A model generated the notes under the pieces. That model saw nothing but the letters and a program-made list of their open reading frames with translations, did no database searches and was not told the origin of the DNA. Shown here one piece after another: positions 8,748 through 17,095 of a stretch of 64,000 nucleotides of DNA. Source of the stretch: CATOSP01 sp965205385 (GTDB lineage: Bacteria; Chloroflexota; Dehalococcoidia; Lucifugimonadales; UBA3495); contig CBDBGS010000008.1 of assembly GCA_965205385.1 (NCBI GenBank), positions 186,001-250,000 of the forward strand, given 5' to 3'. The position numbers and the translations under genes were made by a program. Every line of letters starts with the position of its first letter. Within the stretch, counting starts at the first letter, position 1.

Positions 8748-9977
8748 TTAACTCCGGCGGCCCAGTAGCCGTGACAACTCTGGCATCGCTGGATGATTTG
8801 CGGATATAGCGGACGGCATGTGTTCATACCGGTCCAAAAGTTCTGACCGGGAAAACTGCTGCGGCCATTCCATATTGATGCTGATATGATTGTCATGAAA
8901 CACCACAGCGCCCAAGTCAAACAGCCCAATCAAGTCTCGTACCTGCGCTCGGTCCGGGTGCTTCAGGTTTTGGTAATGTGCCAAGGTACGCCTGAAGAAG
9001 TCTCTTGGTTCTATGGAGGGGCTGTCCAATAGAGTCTCCAGTATTTGCAACTGCCGCTCCGCCAGGACTCGCCGCCGTGGGCTACGGAGCTGCCCAAACA
9101 ACGACCGAGCGAATTCCCGGAACAGGACCCGTTTATGGTTGAGGAGAATTTGCCCTGCGACGACGTTGCATCTCTCGGCTACCGCCGGCAGTGCGAATCG
9201 GAGGAAGGGGGTGAGGTCGTGTCCAACTTGGCGGGACTCGAACAGGGCGCCCAGGTACTCCTCTTTGTGGTTGTAGTAATAATTGGACAGGCTGACCATG
9301 ACCCGATCGTTGACGCCCGCCTTCTTCAGCATAAAAGCTTCCAAAGCCCGGGCAGTGCGGTCGTTTCCATCGCCAAAAGGGTGCATTGCTCCAATATGGT
9401 AATGGGAGGCCATGGCCTGAATAATGCCGTCGTGTTCCCGGAACTCCCCTCCGATGGCGTTGCAGAGGGCATCAAAAGCATCCCGGCAACCGTCTCCACC
9501 TCCCGCGCCCCGGCAGCGTGGCGACCCGAAGGTGACATTGTGCTCGAACCCCCTGAGTGCTCCGGGCTCGCAGTGGTCGTCTTCACAACCAGTAACGATG
9601 CGCCGGTGGACTTCCAGTACGAACTCACGATTGACGGGACGGTCCTGGGGCTGGGAATCTACCCATTTGTAGGCCGCTTCGGCTGCCCGTAACTGCCGCT
9701 GGGAGTAGGTTAACTCGGTACTGTCCTTTGAGTCGGAAGCCAGGGCTTCGTTCTCTTCTTGGGGGGTGAATTCGGCCCCTTCGATGCGGGAAGTACCGGC
9801 GGCCTCCAGCCGCAGTTGCTCTTGATGCACCGTTTCGATCCACTGGGGCAGATAAGGAAGTTGGCGCAGCACTCCTGACGCGGTTTTAGCTTCTACTAAC
9901 TGCTCCAGAATGGCGACCTTGTCGTAGTGAATCCACCGGCGTGGGGGCGCGTAGCGACTGATATTTACGGTGGTCAT
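8748..9977 (-). CDS. Fic family protein (AMPylase-like) with N-terminal inhibitory motif
   Basis: 409 residues. The Fic active-site loop is HPFGDGNDRTAR at 199-210, with catalytic H199. The second Gly of the canonical GNGR is Asp here. An N-terminal motif T62-SRI-E66-G67 fits the [S/T]xxxE[G/N] autoinhibitory helix of class II Fic proteins. A C-terminal winged-helix-like segment (about 300-370) follows. Fic enzymes transfer AMP or other nucleotide parts to protein hydroxyls and often act in self-regulation or as toxins. No separate antitoxin gene is adjacent, consistent with intramolecular inhibition. Repeats flank the gene. Confidence 0.85.
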   Translation of the reverse strand: MTTVNISRYAPPRRWIHYDKVAILEQLVEAKTASGVLRQLPYLPQWIETVHQEQLRLEAAGTSRIEGAEFTPQEENEALASDSKDSTELTYSQRQLRAAEAAYKWVDSQPQDRPVNREFVLEVHRRIVTGCEDDHCEPGALRGFEHNVTFGSPRCRGAGGGDGCRDAFDALCNAIGGEFREHDGIIQAMASHYHIGAMHPFGDGNDRTARALEAFMLKKAGVNDRVMVSLSNYYYNHKEEYLGALFESRQVGHDLTPFLRFALPAVAERCNVVAGQILLNHKRVLFREFARSLFGQLRSPRRRVLAERQLQILETLLDSPSIEPRDFFRRTLAHYQNLKHPDRAQVRDLIGLFDLGAVVFHDNHISINMEWPQQFSRSELLDRYEHMPSAISANHPAMPELSRLLGRRS

Positions 9978-10289
9978 TTCCAGCCCAATTCCAACCCATT
10001 TCGCGATTGCGTAGCTACATTATAGCAATTAGCGGCAATCGTTTCGCGCTCATTTCGTGAGTATGTCAGGGCGCTACTGATGCGTGAGTAAACATCTAAT
10101 CGGACCCGGCATTCAGGTCCCGTATCCAATACGGGGCGGGCTTTGAGCCAGATTCTAGGACCGTTGTCAGCCAGATACGTCCTTCTCCTCATGTTTCCGG
10201 ATTCCGGCCTCCTACGGGAGGCCGGCGAATAGTCTGAAGACGACCAGTGTTTTATTGGAAAGGCGCCAGGCGCTCCCTCCCGGATCCGG
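9978..10289. other. Spacer with a palindrome, no gene
   Basis: 312 bp between two minus-strand genes. A 9-bp perfect stem, CCGGCCTCC (10204-10212) and GGAGGCCGG (10217-10225), has a TACG loop and sits 65 bp past the DUF1989 stop. It could end that transcript or be a REP-like unit. Nothing else was recognised. Confidence 0.5.
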
Positions 10290-10891
10290 CTAAAAAACCT
10301 GGAAATGGGCCTCGGTGGGCACGCAGTCAACCCCGTTGATTGGGACGATGTCCTGGGGGCAGGCTGAAAAAGCAATCACCAAGTCCATCTCCGCCCGCAA
10401 TACCACGTAATCACCCGGGTTCGAGACTGGCGGCTCGAAGGTCACGCTGCCGTCCGGCGCGACAGGGATGTTCATAAACAGGTTCCAAGGGCTCGGCGTC
10501 TCCGGCGGCGTGAGACCAAGCTCCGCCATGGCGGCCGCCAGGTTATCGGTGCAATTGTCGTGGTATTCTTGGACTCCCAGAAGCGCGTAGCGGTACCGGT
10601 CGCAGGCTGCCAGCAACGTGTCGTGACCCCCCCTGACGTGTCTTCCACCAGGGTCAGGATGGGACGCCGGTGGTTGGTGGCCATGGATTGGCCCAGCGTA
10701 GGCATGATCCTGCCCATAGCCGTCCTGGAATGCTCCATTGACATAAACTCGGTCAGATCGTCACGCCTGAACGCCCAGGTGTCCACCACCTGCTGGCCGT
10801 GGGTGTTGATGACCTTCACGTACTGACCCTGAGATGCGAACGCCGCCGCGCCCCGCCGGGCGGGGATGGTGTTGAGGGGTGTTGTTGTCAT
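10290..10891 (-). pseudogene. DUF1989 (urea carboxylase-associated family) gene with a homopolymer frameshift
   Basis: Two overlapping frames together make one DUF1989 protein. The N-terminal part starts at 10891 (MTTTPLNTIPARRGAAAF) and runs to LTLVEDTSGG. The C-terminal part continues HDTLLAACDRYRYALLG, then EYHDNCTDNL, and ends at 10290. The join is at a run of seven C (10627-10633). One extra base there, or two fewer, restores a continuous protein of about 200 residues. The family is linked to urea/allophanate metabolism and metal binding through Cys/His, such as the NC of HDNCTDN. It may be a true pseudogene or a base-call error in the homopolymer. Confidence 0.8.
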
Positions 10892-10931
10892 AGTTCGACC
10901 CGCTTTCGTCCGATCAGATCAGTAGGTCTTG

Positions 10932-11918
10932 TCATCCCACGAACCCGGCCCATACCTCAGGCAGCTTGACAAGCGCGTCCCCGGGCAGCGGCCCTTTTCC
11001 GGCGTATTCCACGGCTTGCTCCAAGTGTTCCAAGCTGGAGTAGCCTACCAGCGCGGTTGATATTCCCGGCTTGCTCAAGGCGAACCGGATGGACGCTTCC
11101 ACCAGGTTGGCGGCATAGCCTTCACTCTGCAGGAAGCCGAACCGGTTCCCCCTGGTCATGTCTTGCTGGTAATCTCGACCTGAACCTATGGGCGCCACCG
11201 TGGGCACGGCGACGGGGTGGCGGGTCTCTTCGCCGCTGAGGGCTCCCGCGGCCAGAACGCGGATTGCCAACGCGCCCATACCGCTGGCGGCTGCGTGGTC
11301 GATCAAGCTTTCGTAGTTGGGCATGTCGAAGCCGTCCGGCGCCGGGTTGCCAGCGCTGGGGTTAACCAGGTTGTATACGGTCTGGATGGTCTGGAGGACT
11401 CCCGAGTCTATGACCCAAAGCAGGGCTGGTGTCTCGCCCACCGCGGTCATACCCCAGAACCGCACCTTCCCCTGGTCCCGGAGCGATTGCATGGCTTCAA
11501 CCACCTCGCCCAGCACTTCATCCGGGGAAACCGAACCGCCCCCAGGAGATGTCGAGACATGGTTGTGGAGCTGGATCAGGTCGACCTGTTCCCGCTGCAT
11601 CCGGGCCAGGCTGGCTTCAACGGAGGCGATGACGTTTCCCTTGATCTCTCCCGGCTCGTTGGTCGTGACCCGGAACTTGGTGCCTACGTAGACCTCCGCT
11701 GCCAACTCGTTCAAAACTCGACCTAAATTGGTTTCGGACACACCGTCACCGTAAGATGAGGCCGTGTCGAAATAGTTGATGCCCAGTTCCATGGCGCGGG
11801 CGGCCGCCTTGACTTGGTCAGCGCGTTCTCCCCGGATCATCAGACCGCCCACGTTGCCGCAGCCAAATCCGATTTCCGAAACTTTCAGTCCAGTCCTTCC
11901 CAGGGGCCTGTATTCCAT
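10932..11918 (-). CDS. Aldo/keto reductase
   Basis: A 328-residue (beta/alpha)8 NAD(P)H-dependent oxidoreductase. The catalytic tetrad is visible as D51 and Y56 in NYFDTASSYG, K81 in VGTKF and H118 in LIQLHNH. The C-terminal cofactor-binding segment is TALVGYSSLEHLEQAV. The length matches the family. It reduces an aldehyde or ketone of unknown identity. It lies upstream of the broken DUF1989 gene on the same strand with a 40-bp gap, so the two may share a transcript. Confidence 0.9.
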   Translation of the reverse strand: MEYRPLGRTGLKVSEIGFGCGNVGGLMIRGERADQVKAAARAMELGINYFDTASSYGDGVSETNLGRVLNELAAEVYVGTKFRVTTNEPGEIKGNVIASVEASLARMQREQVDLIQLHNHVSTSPGGGSVSPDEVLGEVVEAMQSLRDQGKVRFWGMTAVGETPALLWVIDSGVLQTIQTVYNLVNPSAGNPAPDGFDMPNYESLIDHAAASGMGALAIRVLAAGALSGEETRHPVAVPTVAPIGSGRDYQQDMTRGNRFGFLQSEGYAANLVEASIRFALSKPGISTALVGYSSLEHLEQAVEYAGKGPLPGDALVKLPEVWAGFVG

Positions 11919-12460
11919 GCCGTCCTCCGCTAATCTAGCTTGCTGTCATCATATTCCCCAACGGGACCGTGGACAATCGGTGTCGAATAGACCGTCCGCC
12001 CATTCAGTTGTCTATGTGGCAGCTCACGACTCCGAAGGCCCCAACCCCGTCCATCCCGGGGCAACGCGGAGCCAAGTCTAAGGACCGCTCATCCCGAGCG
12101 CGGCGCAGCGGAGTCCAAGGACCCATCTCCCCATATTCACTGACACTTCCACCTTCCCACTCCCGACGACCCTTCTCTACCATCAGTATTGTCGAACCTC
12201 ATCCACCAACCAAGACCCCATCCTTCAAAGGAGGATATTGTCCCAAAATGTCACACTTTGCCACAGAATAAAAAAACTCCAACCTCTCCTCCGTAAGGCA
12301 AGGGGGCCTTCCCAAAATCCCCGCCCCACCCCAGGTATCCCCGTCCGCCCCACTAAAGGGAGCGCACAACAATCTCCCCCTTTCGCGAAAGGGGGATTAA
12401 GGGGGATTTCCCCTAGCAACATTGCCCTCAGCCCACCCACCCCCTCCGGACGATTCAACA
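11919..12460. other. Repeat-rich spacer without recognisable genes
   Basis: About 540 bp with several low-complexity, C-rich tracts. These include a CATCCCGAGCGCGGCGCAG-type segment near 12090 and the perfect palindrome at 12376-12395 followed by ATTAAGGGGGATTT. Such sequences resemble dispersed REP-like units. Open frames here are short and biased, and I do not support them. Confidence 0.6.
12376..12395. repeat. 20-bp perfect palindrome CCCCCTTTCGCGAAAGGGGG
   Basis: Fully self-complementary, followed directly by GATTAAGGGGGATTT, so the GGGGGATT unit is repeated in tandem. Similar GGGGGATTAAGGGGGATTT repeats are common dispersed elements in many bacterial genomes. No gene function is implied. 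Confidence 0.7.
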
Positions 12461-12478
12461 TAGAGGAGCCTCAAATTG

Positions 12479-12787
12479 ATGACTCTCCAAGAAATTAGGT
12501 CCAACATCCGCTCCATCAGGCGTAAACTAGCCCGCCCAAGCGCCCAACTTATCATCCAACGCATGGCAGATGACCTGTCCCAGGAGTGGTCCCGCGCCAA
12601 GGCCGACCGCCAGCCGCTCCCTGACCCACGCACCTTCATCATACGGGTCGTGGATACCGAATTCCGGCTCCCAACATTCTCATCTGTCATGCGCCTCCTC
12701 GAACGCCGCCGCGCCAAGAGCCAGGTCCCACTCCCCCGGCAAGTCATACGCGCTCTAATACCCTGGGCCATCCCGTCAAGATACTAA
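12479..12787 (+). CDS. Small basic hypothetical protein
   Basis: 102 residues, rich in Arg, predicted helical (MTLQEIRSNIRSIRRKLARPSAQ...). It contains the block LPDPRTFIIRVVDTEFRLPTF and a basic C-terminus. I do not recognise the family. A GAGGAG at 12463-12468 lies 10 bp before the ATG, which follows an in-frame TTG at 12476. Composition differs from the C-rich repeats upstream, which supports a genuine gene. Charge suggests nucleic-acid or membrane-surface binding, but this is only a guess. Confidence 0.5.
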   Translation: MTLQEIRSNIRSIRRKLARPSAQLIIQRMADDLSQEWSRAKADRQPLPDPRTFIIRVVDTEFRLPTFSSVMRLLERRRAKSQVPLPRQVIRALIPWAIPSRY

Positions 12788-12917
12788 GCCAATATCCCCA
12801 ACAGGGCATGACGAGGGAGACACCGGTATCGACGGCCGGTACTCTAATCCCCCTGGTACCCAATGCGGTTTACGTTGACTGCGAGATGGGAGGCGAATAC
12901 ACTGCCTTGGTCATTAG

Positions 12918-14234
12918 TTGCCGCCGATTTTCGGGGCCGGGTTCCTGGAACGTAAGAACGGGGATACACGAGACCGCTTCTTGGAAGATTCCTCCGAGCA
13001 GGCATCGAGCTATCGATGGGTGGTTATGGGCATCTGGCTGACCGCCAGTGTGTCCGGGTTCATGGTCATGTCCACCATCGGGATATTGATGCCCTCTATT
13101 AGTGACGAGCTGGGGTTGTCTCCGTTCCAACAGGGGATGTTGGGCTCCGCCGCCTACTGGGGCAACTTGGTGCTGGCTGTACCTTTGGGTTGGTTGGCCT
13201 CGCGTTTCCCTCCCAAGGCCCTGACGTCGGTGACTATGGTGCTGGGCACCCTGTTTCTGCTTTCACAGGCCATCGCACCCGGATTTGTAATACTGATACT
13301 AGGACGGATCGCCTTCGGGATCAGCGTAGTCGCCCGCCAGCCAGCCCGCGCGTTCCTCACCCAACAATGGTTTCCTCCACGCCAGATCGTCTTGGTCAAT
13401 AGCATATCCAACGCAATGTTCGGGGTTGTGGTGGGTGGTGGAATCGCCGCATCTCCGTTCATCTTCATAGCTCTCGACGACAACTGGCGCGCCACGGTGC
13501 TTTCCTTCGTGGGCCTGTTCGCTGTGATGACGGTCCTTTGGATGGTCTTCGGCAAAGAGCGGGTTACGCCAGAATACCGGCAGCGAATGGGCTCCCAGGA
13601 CGCAAGCGTACTCATGGGGACGCTGCGTTACCGCGACCTGTGGATCGGAGGGCTTGGGTTCGCGGGAGCGACCATGGCTTGGTCGGGTTTCCTGAGCTTT
13701 TACCCCACGTTGATGCTGGATAGCTACCAGATGTCTTTGGTATGGTCCGGCGGTATCCTGGCGCTGGGTATCTTGATGGGCGGCATTGCCGGCTTGGGCT
13801 TCAGTTGGGTGGTAATGGTCTCGGACCAGGGCAGAAATGTCCTGCTGACCACGGGGATAGGTATGGCCGTTACCTTCATGGGAATGACCTTAACCGGCTC
13901 CCTTCCCATTTTGCTAGTGCTGACATTCATAAATGGGGTCGCGTGGGGATTCTGGCCAGTGCTTTATTCAGTCCCCTTCCATTTGCCGAGGATTCGGCCC
14001 AGGGAAGTGGCGGTTGGCCTGGCTTTCGTTCAGATGATGAGCTCGCTGGGGATCACGCTGGGTCCCTTGGTCACTGGCCTGCTGCAGCAGATTACCGACG
14101 ACTTGCAACTCTCCCTGGCGATAGTCAGCTTTACCTCCCTCTCCCTTTGTATGGCCGGGCTGATGTTGAGGCACGGCCTATCCGGCGGAAGAACGCCCTC
14201 GCCGGAACCAGCGGCGCAGGGGACGGGGGACTGA
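12918..14234 (+). CDS. MFS transporter
   Basis: A hydrophobic protein with about 12 predicted membrane segments, beginning at YRWVVMGIWLTASVSGFMVMS and ending near LMLRHGL. The loop after TM2 (WLASRFPPKALTSV) and the GRIAFGISVVARQPARAF segment fit major facilitator family conventions. It would move a small solute, probably by ion coupling; the substrate is unknown. The start is uncertain: TTG 12918 gives the longest form, TTG 12981 is also possible, and neither has a clear ribosome site. The hydrophilic N-terminus before Y32 may not be translated. It precedes an M20 peptidase, which hints at uptake and hydrolysis of an amide or peptide. Confidence 0.85.
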   Translation: MPPIFGAGFLERKNGDTRDRFLEDSSEQASSYRWVVMGIWLTASVSGFMVMSTIGILMPSISDELGLSPFQQGMLGSAAYWGNLVLAVPLGWLASRFPPKALTSVTMVLGTLFLLSQAIAPGFVILILGRIAFGISVVARQPARAFLTQQWFPPRQIVLVNSISNAMFGVVVGGGIAASPFIFIALDDNWRATVLSFVGLFAVMTVLWMVFGKERVTPEYRQRMGSQDASVLMGTLRYRDLWIGGLGFAGATMAWSGFLSFYPTLMLDSYQMSLVWSGGILALGILMGGIAGLGFSWVVMVSDQGRNVLLTTGIGMAVTFMGMTLTGSLPILLVLTFINGVAWGFWPVLYSVPFHLPRIRPREVAVGLAFVQMMSSLGITLGPLVTGLLQQITDDLQLSLAIVSFTSLSLCMAGLMLRHGLSGGRTPSPEPAAQGTGD

Positions 14235-14427
14235 GCCTAACACCAGGCGAATACTCCGTCTTTCCTGACTTGAGCCGGAATCCAGGAACTCTCTCCTCCA
14301 GTGAAGTACCCTCTGCCGGCCATTGTGGGTCCCTACGTTCGCTTGAACGGCGTCGACAGGCCGCGTTGACACTGCCGGACGGCCTGTTTACACTCCCAGC
14401 GATTAACCCCAGAGGAGGTCACTAGAC

Positions 14428-15786
14428 ATGCCGGACCTTGAAGACCTATTCTCACAAGTAGACGCGGCTCAGGACGATATCATCGCGCTTGAACAAGCCT
14501 TGGTCCGCATACCGTCCGTGAACAGCGGGTTTATGCCCACGGGTGACGAAACTCCAGTCTGCGAGTATGCCCGCGACTGGCTCGCCCAAGATGGCATCCA
14601 GTCGGAGATCCTGGAGTCCGCCCCCAACCGCGGCAACTTGATCGCGAACTACGAGGGCAGGTCGGGCAAGGCCGGTCTGATGTTCATGTCCCATACCGAC
14701 GTGGTGCCCGTTGAGGACGATGCCAAATGGCGGTTTCCTCCCTTCAGCGCCACCATTGCCGAAGGCCGAATCTTCGGCCGTGGTGCGTCGGACTGCAAAG
14801 GACTTCTCACCGCCCAGCTAATGGCGGTACGTATTCTGAAGCGCAACGGCATTGAGCTTCAGGACGGGTTGATCCTGGCCGCCGGCGCTGACGAAGAGCA
14901 CGGCGGCAGGTACGGTTTCGGCTGGCTGGCGGATAACCACCCAGGGAAGCTGGCCGCCCCTTACGCCGTCAACGAAGGCGGTGGGACTCCCATACAGGCC
15001 GCCGGAGCCCTGACCTACGTCTTGGGCGTAGGCGAAAAGGGACGTCTCCAGGTCGAGATCGACGTTAGGGGGACCAGTTCCCACGCCTCCGTTCCGTGGC
15101 AGGGGACCAACGCCCTGTACCGGTTGAATCGAGCGTTAGGTTCCATCGAAGTTTATGACCCGGACCGGGACACGTCCACTGGAATATTCGACCATCTCTC
15201 GACGTTTGCAATCGAGCACAAGCCTTCGCCTACCAATGTAGACGACATCATCGCCGAAATTGAGCCCGACAATCCTCGTTTCGCGTCCATGCTCAGAGCC
15301 CTATCGAGGATGACGTTGACCCCCACGATGGTCCGGGGCGGAGTCAAGTCAAACAGCGTCCCAGAGTCCATCCGGCTCACCTGCGACGTGCGGACCCTGC
15401 CCCACCAAGACGAACAGTACGTCAGAGACCAACTTGAAGAAGTGTTGGCGGACATTCCCGGCGTGTCCTACGAGATCGACTACATGGCCAAGCCCAACTC
15501 GTCGCCCTTCGAGTCGCCCCTTGCCTCCAGCATTCAATCGGTCACGGCCAGGGCTCTGGACCGGAACGATATTCAATGGGTCCCGGCTATCAGCAACGGG
15601 TTCACCGACTCGCGGTTTACCCGTCCCCTTGGGACAGTGACCTACGGCTTCTCCGGGTCCCATCCCGACGACGACCCAATGCTGAACTTTACCCACGGCA
15701 CCAACGAGTCGGTGGGAATCAAGAGCCTGGTTAGCGGGGCCAAGATCATGCTTGGCCTGGCCTACGACATGCTGGCGGTGAAATAA
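14428..15786 (+). CDS. M20 family metallopeptidase/deacylase (ArgE/DapE-like)
   Basis: 452 residues with the dinuclear zinc signature: SHTDVVP (H89, D91), GRGASDCKG (bridging D122), DEEHGG (E156 general base, E157 ligand), and a late H in NFTHGTNESVG. The dimerisation lid (about 190-310) includes GTSSHASVPW. M20 enzymes hydrolyse dipeptides, N-acyl amino acids or carbamoyl compounds. The ribosome site AGGAGGTCAC before the ATG is excellent. It follows the MFS transporter and probably processes an imported amide, which is an inference from position. Confidence 0.87.
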   Translation: MPDLEDLFSQVDAAQDDIIALEQALVRIPSVNSGFMPTGDETPVCEYARDWLAQDGIQSEILESAPNRGNLIANYEGRSGKAGLMFMSHTDVVPVEDDAKWRFPPFSATIAEGRIFGRGASDCKGLLTAQLMAVRILKRNGIELQDGLILAAGADEEHGGRYGFGWLADNHPGKLAAPYAVNEGGGTPIQAAGALTYVLGVGEKGRLQVEIDVRGTSSHASVPWQGTNALYRLNRALGSIEVYDPDRDTSTGIFDHLSTFAIEHKPSPTNVDDIIAEIEPDNPRFASMLRALSRMTLTPTMVRGGVKSNSVPESIRLTCDVRTLPHQDEQYVRDQLEEVLADIPGVSYEIDYMAKPNSSPFESPLASSIQSVTARALDRNDIQWVPAISNGFTDSRFTRPLGTVTYGFSGSHPDDDPMLNFTHGTNESVGIKSLVSGAKIMLGLAYDMLAVK

Positions 15787-15799
15787 CCGGCCAAGCCCA

Positions 15800-16225
15800 A
15801 TGTCTCGCGCCGCTACTGTTCTCTGGATCGTTTTGGCCTTTCTGCTGGCCTGTGGCCCGGCGAGCGCGGCTGAATACAACGCAGCGGGTGTGGAGCGCTT
15901 CGAAGCCGGTAGAGTCGAAGAAGCCATCGCCCAATACAGCGAGGCCATTCGCATCGACCCAGAGTTGGCCGCCGCAAGTTACAACCGGGGTCAAGCTTAC
16001 TTCACCCTGGGAGACTCCGAGAGGGCGATGCCCGATTTCACGCGGGCTATCGAAGTCGACCCGGAGGACCGTCAGGTCGCCCTTGCCTACGCGGGCAGGG
16101 CGATGGCTCACCCGGTGTTGGGGAACGACGCCGATGCGGCCAGCGACATATCCATGGCCATCAAAGGCGGGTTCGACTCCCAGAAGCTCATCGCCATAAT
16201 CAACGACCTAAAAGACCAACGCTGA
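15800..16225 (+). CDS. Exported TPR-repeat protein
   Basis: 141 residues with an N-terminal hydrophobic signal sequence (VLWIVLAFLLACGPASAAEY). Cleavage could be at LLAC as a lipoprotein or at ASA-A by signal peptidase I. Two to three tetratricopeptide units follow: GVERFEAGRVEEAIAQYSEAIRID-type, then NRGQAYFTLGDSERAMPDFTRAI. TPRs mediate protein contacts. It starts only 13 bp after the M20 gene, so it is in the same operon. Its partner is unknown. Confidence 0.75.
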   Translation: MSRAATVLWIVLAFLLACGPASAAEYNAAGVERFEAGRVEEAIAQYSEAIRIDPELAAASYNRGQAYFTLGDSERAMPDFTRAIEVDPEDRQVALAYAGRAMAHPVLGNDADAASDISMAIKGGFDSQKLIAIINDLKDQR

Positions 16226-16244
16226 TCTTCCTCGGAGGTATGAG

Positions 16245-17042
16245 ATGACTTACGAGAACCTGGCCATCGAACGGGATGGCCAGATCGCCGTCGTTACTCT
16301 GGACCGCCCGGAAAAGCTCAACGCCATAAATCGGGAGCTTCACCTGGAGATGATGGAGGCTTGCCGCGAACTTCGGGATGACGACAGTGTCAGAGTGGTC
16401 ATCTTTACCGGGGAGGGCCGGGGGTTTTGCTCCGGCGCGGACATCACCAGTGGCCGGACCAACAACGAACATCCCAGCCGTGGCGAACGCCTCGATGAAT
16501 ACAATTGGGTCGGCAGACAGGCCATGATGGTTTATCGCGGCCTGGACAAGCCGTCCATTGCCGCGGTGAACGGCGTAGCCGCCGGAGCGGGTATGGGGCT
16601 TGCGTTGGCATGCGACATGCGGGTCGGCTGCGAAAACTCCCGGTTTAAGACGGTGTTCATCGAGCGTCATCTCAGCCCCGACTCGGGGTTGTCTTACTTT
16701 TTGCCGAGAATAGTGGGGGTGAGCCGGGCGTTCGACCTGGTGTTCACCAGCCGCAACGTGGATGCTGACGAAGCCTACCGGCTGGGCCTACTGGACCGGA
16801 TGACTACCGCTGATAACCTCATGGAGGAAGCCAAGGAACTAGCCCGGCAGATCGCCTTCTGGCCCCCGGTGGCGATGCAGATGTCAAAGCGGGCATTGCA
16901 GCGCAGCTTGGAAACCGACCTGGAAGACCAGCTCGAATACGAGACGCACAGCATCGTTTTCGCCCGGCGAGCCCCCCACGACGTGGAGGAGTCGGCGGCG
17001 TCCTTCCGCGAGCGTCGTCCGCCGGTATTTACCGGGGAATAA
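16245..17042 (+). CDS. Enoyl-CoA hydratase/isomerase family protein
   Basis: 265-residue crotonase-fold protein. The oxyanion-hole segments are FCSGADI (about 64-70) and NGVAAGAGMGLALACDMRV. In place of the FxE...GG catalytic Glu segment it has ERHLSPDSGLSYFLPR. The single Asp/Ser arrangement resembles PaaG-type isomerases more than classical hydratases. It acts on an acyl-CoA thioester in the cytoplasm. The CGGAGG at 16233 precedes the ATG at 16245. It ends convergently with the FAD-linked oxidase 54 bp away. Confidence 0.87.
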   Translation: MTYENLAIERDGQIAVVTLDRPEKLNAINRELHLEMMEACRELRDDDSVRVVIFTGEGRGFCSGADITSGRTNNEHPSRGERLDEYNWVGRQAMMVYRGLDKPSIAAVNGVAAGAGMGLALACDMRVGCENSRFKTVFIERHLSPDSGLSYFLPRIVGVSRAFDLVFTSRNVDADEAYRLGLLDRMTTADNLMEEAKELARQIAFWPPVAMQMSKRALQRSLETDLEDQLEYETHSIVFARRAPHDVEESAASFRERRPPVFTGE

Positions 17043-17095
17043 CGCCGATCCCCCTCCTTTTAGCCACCATCCCTTTGTATGTGGGGGCCTGGCGG

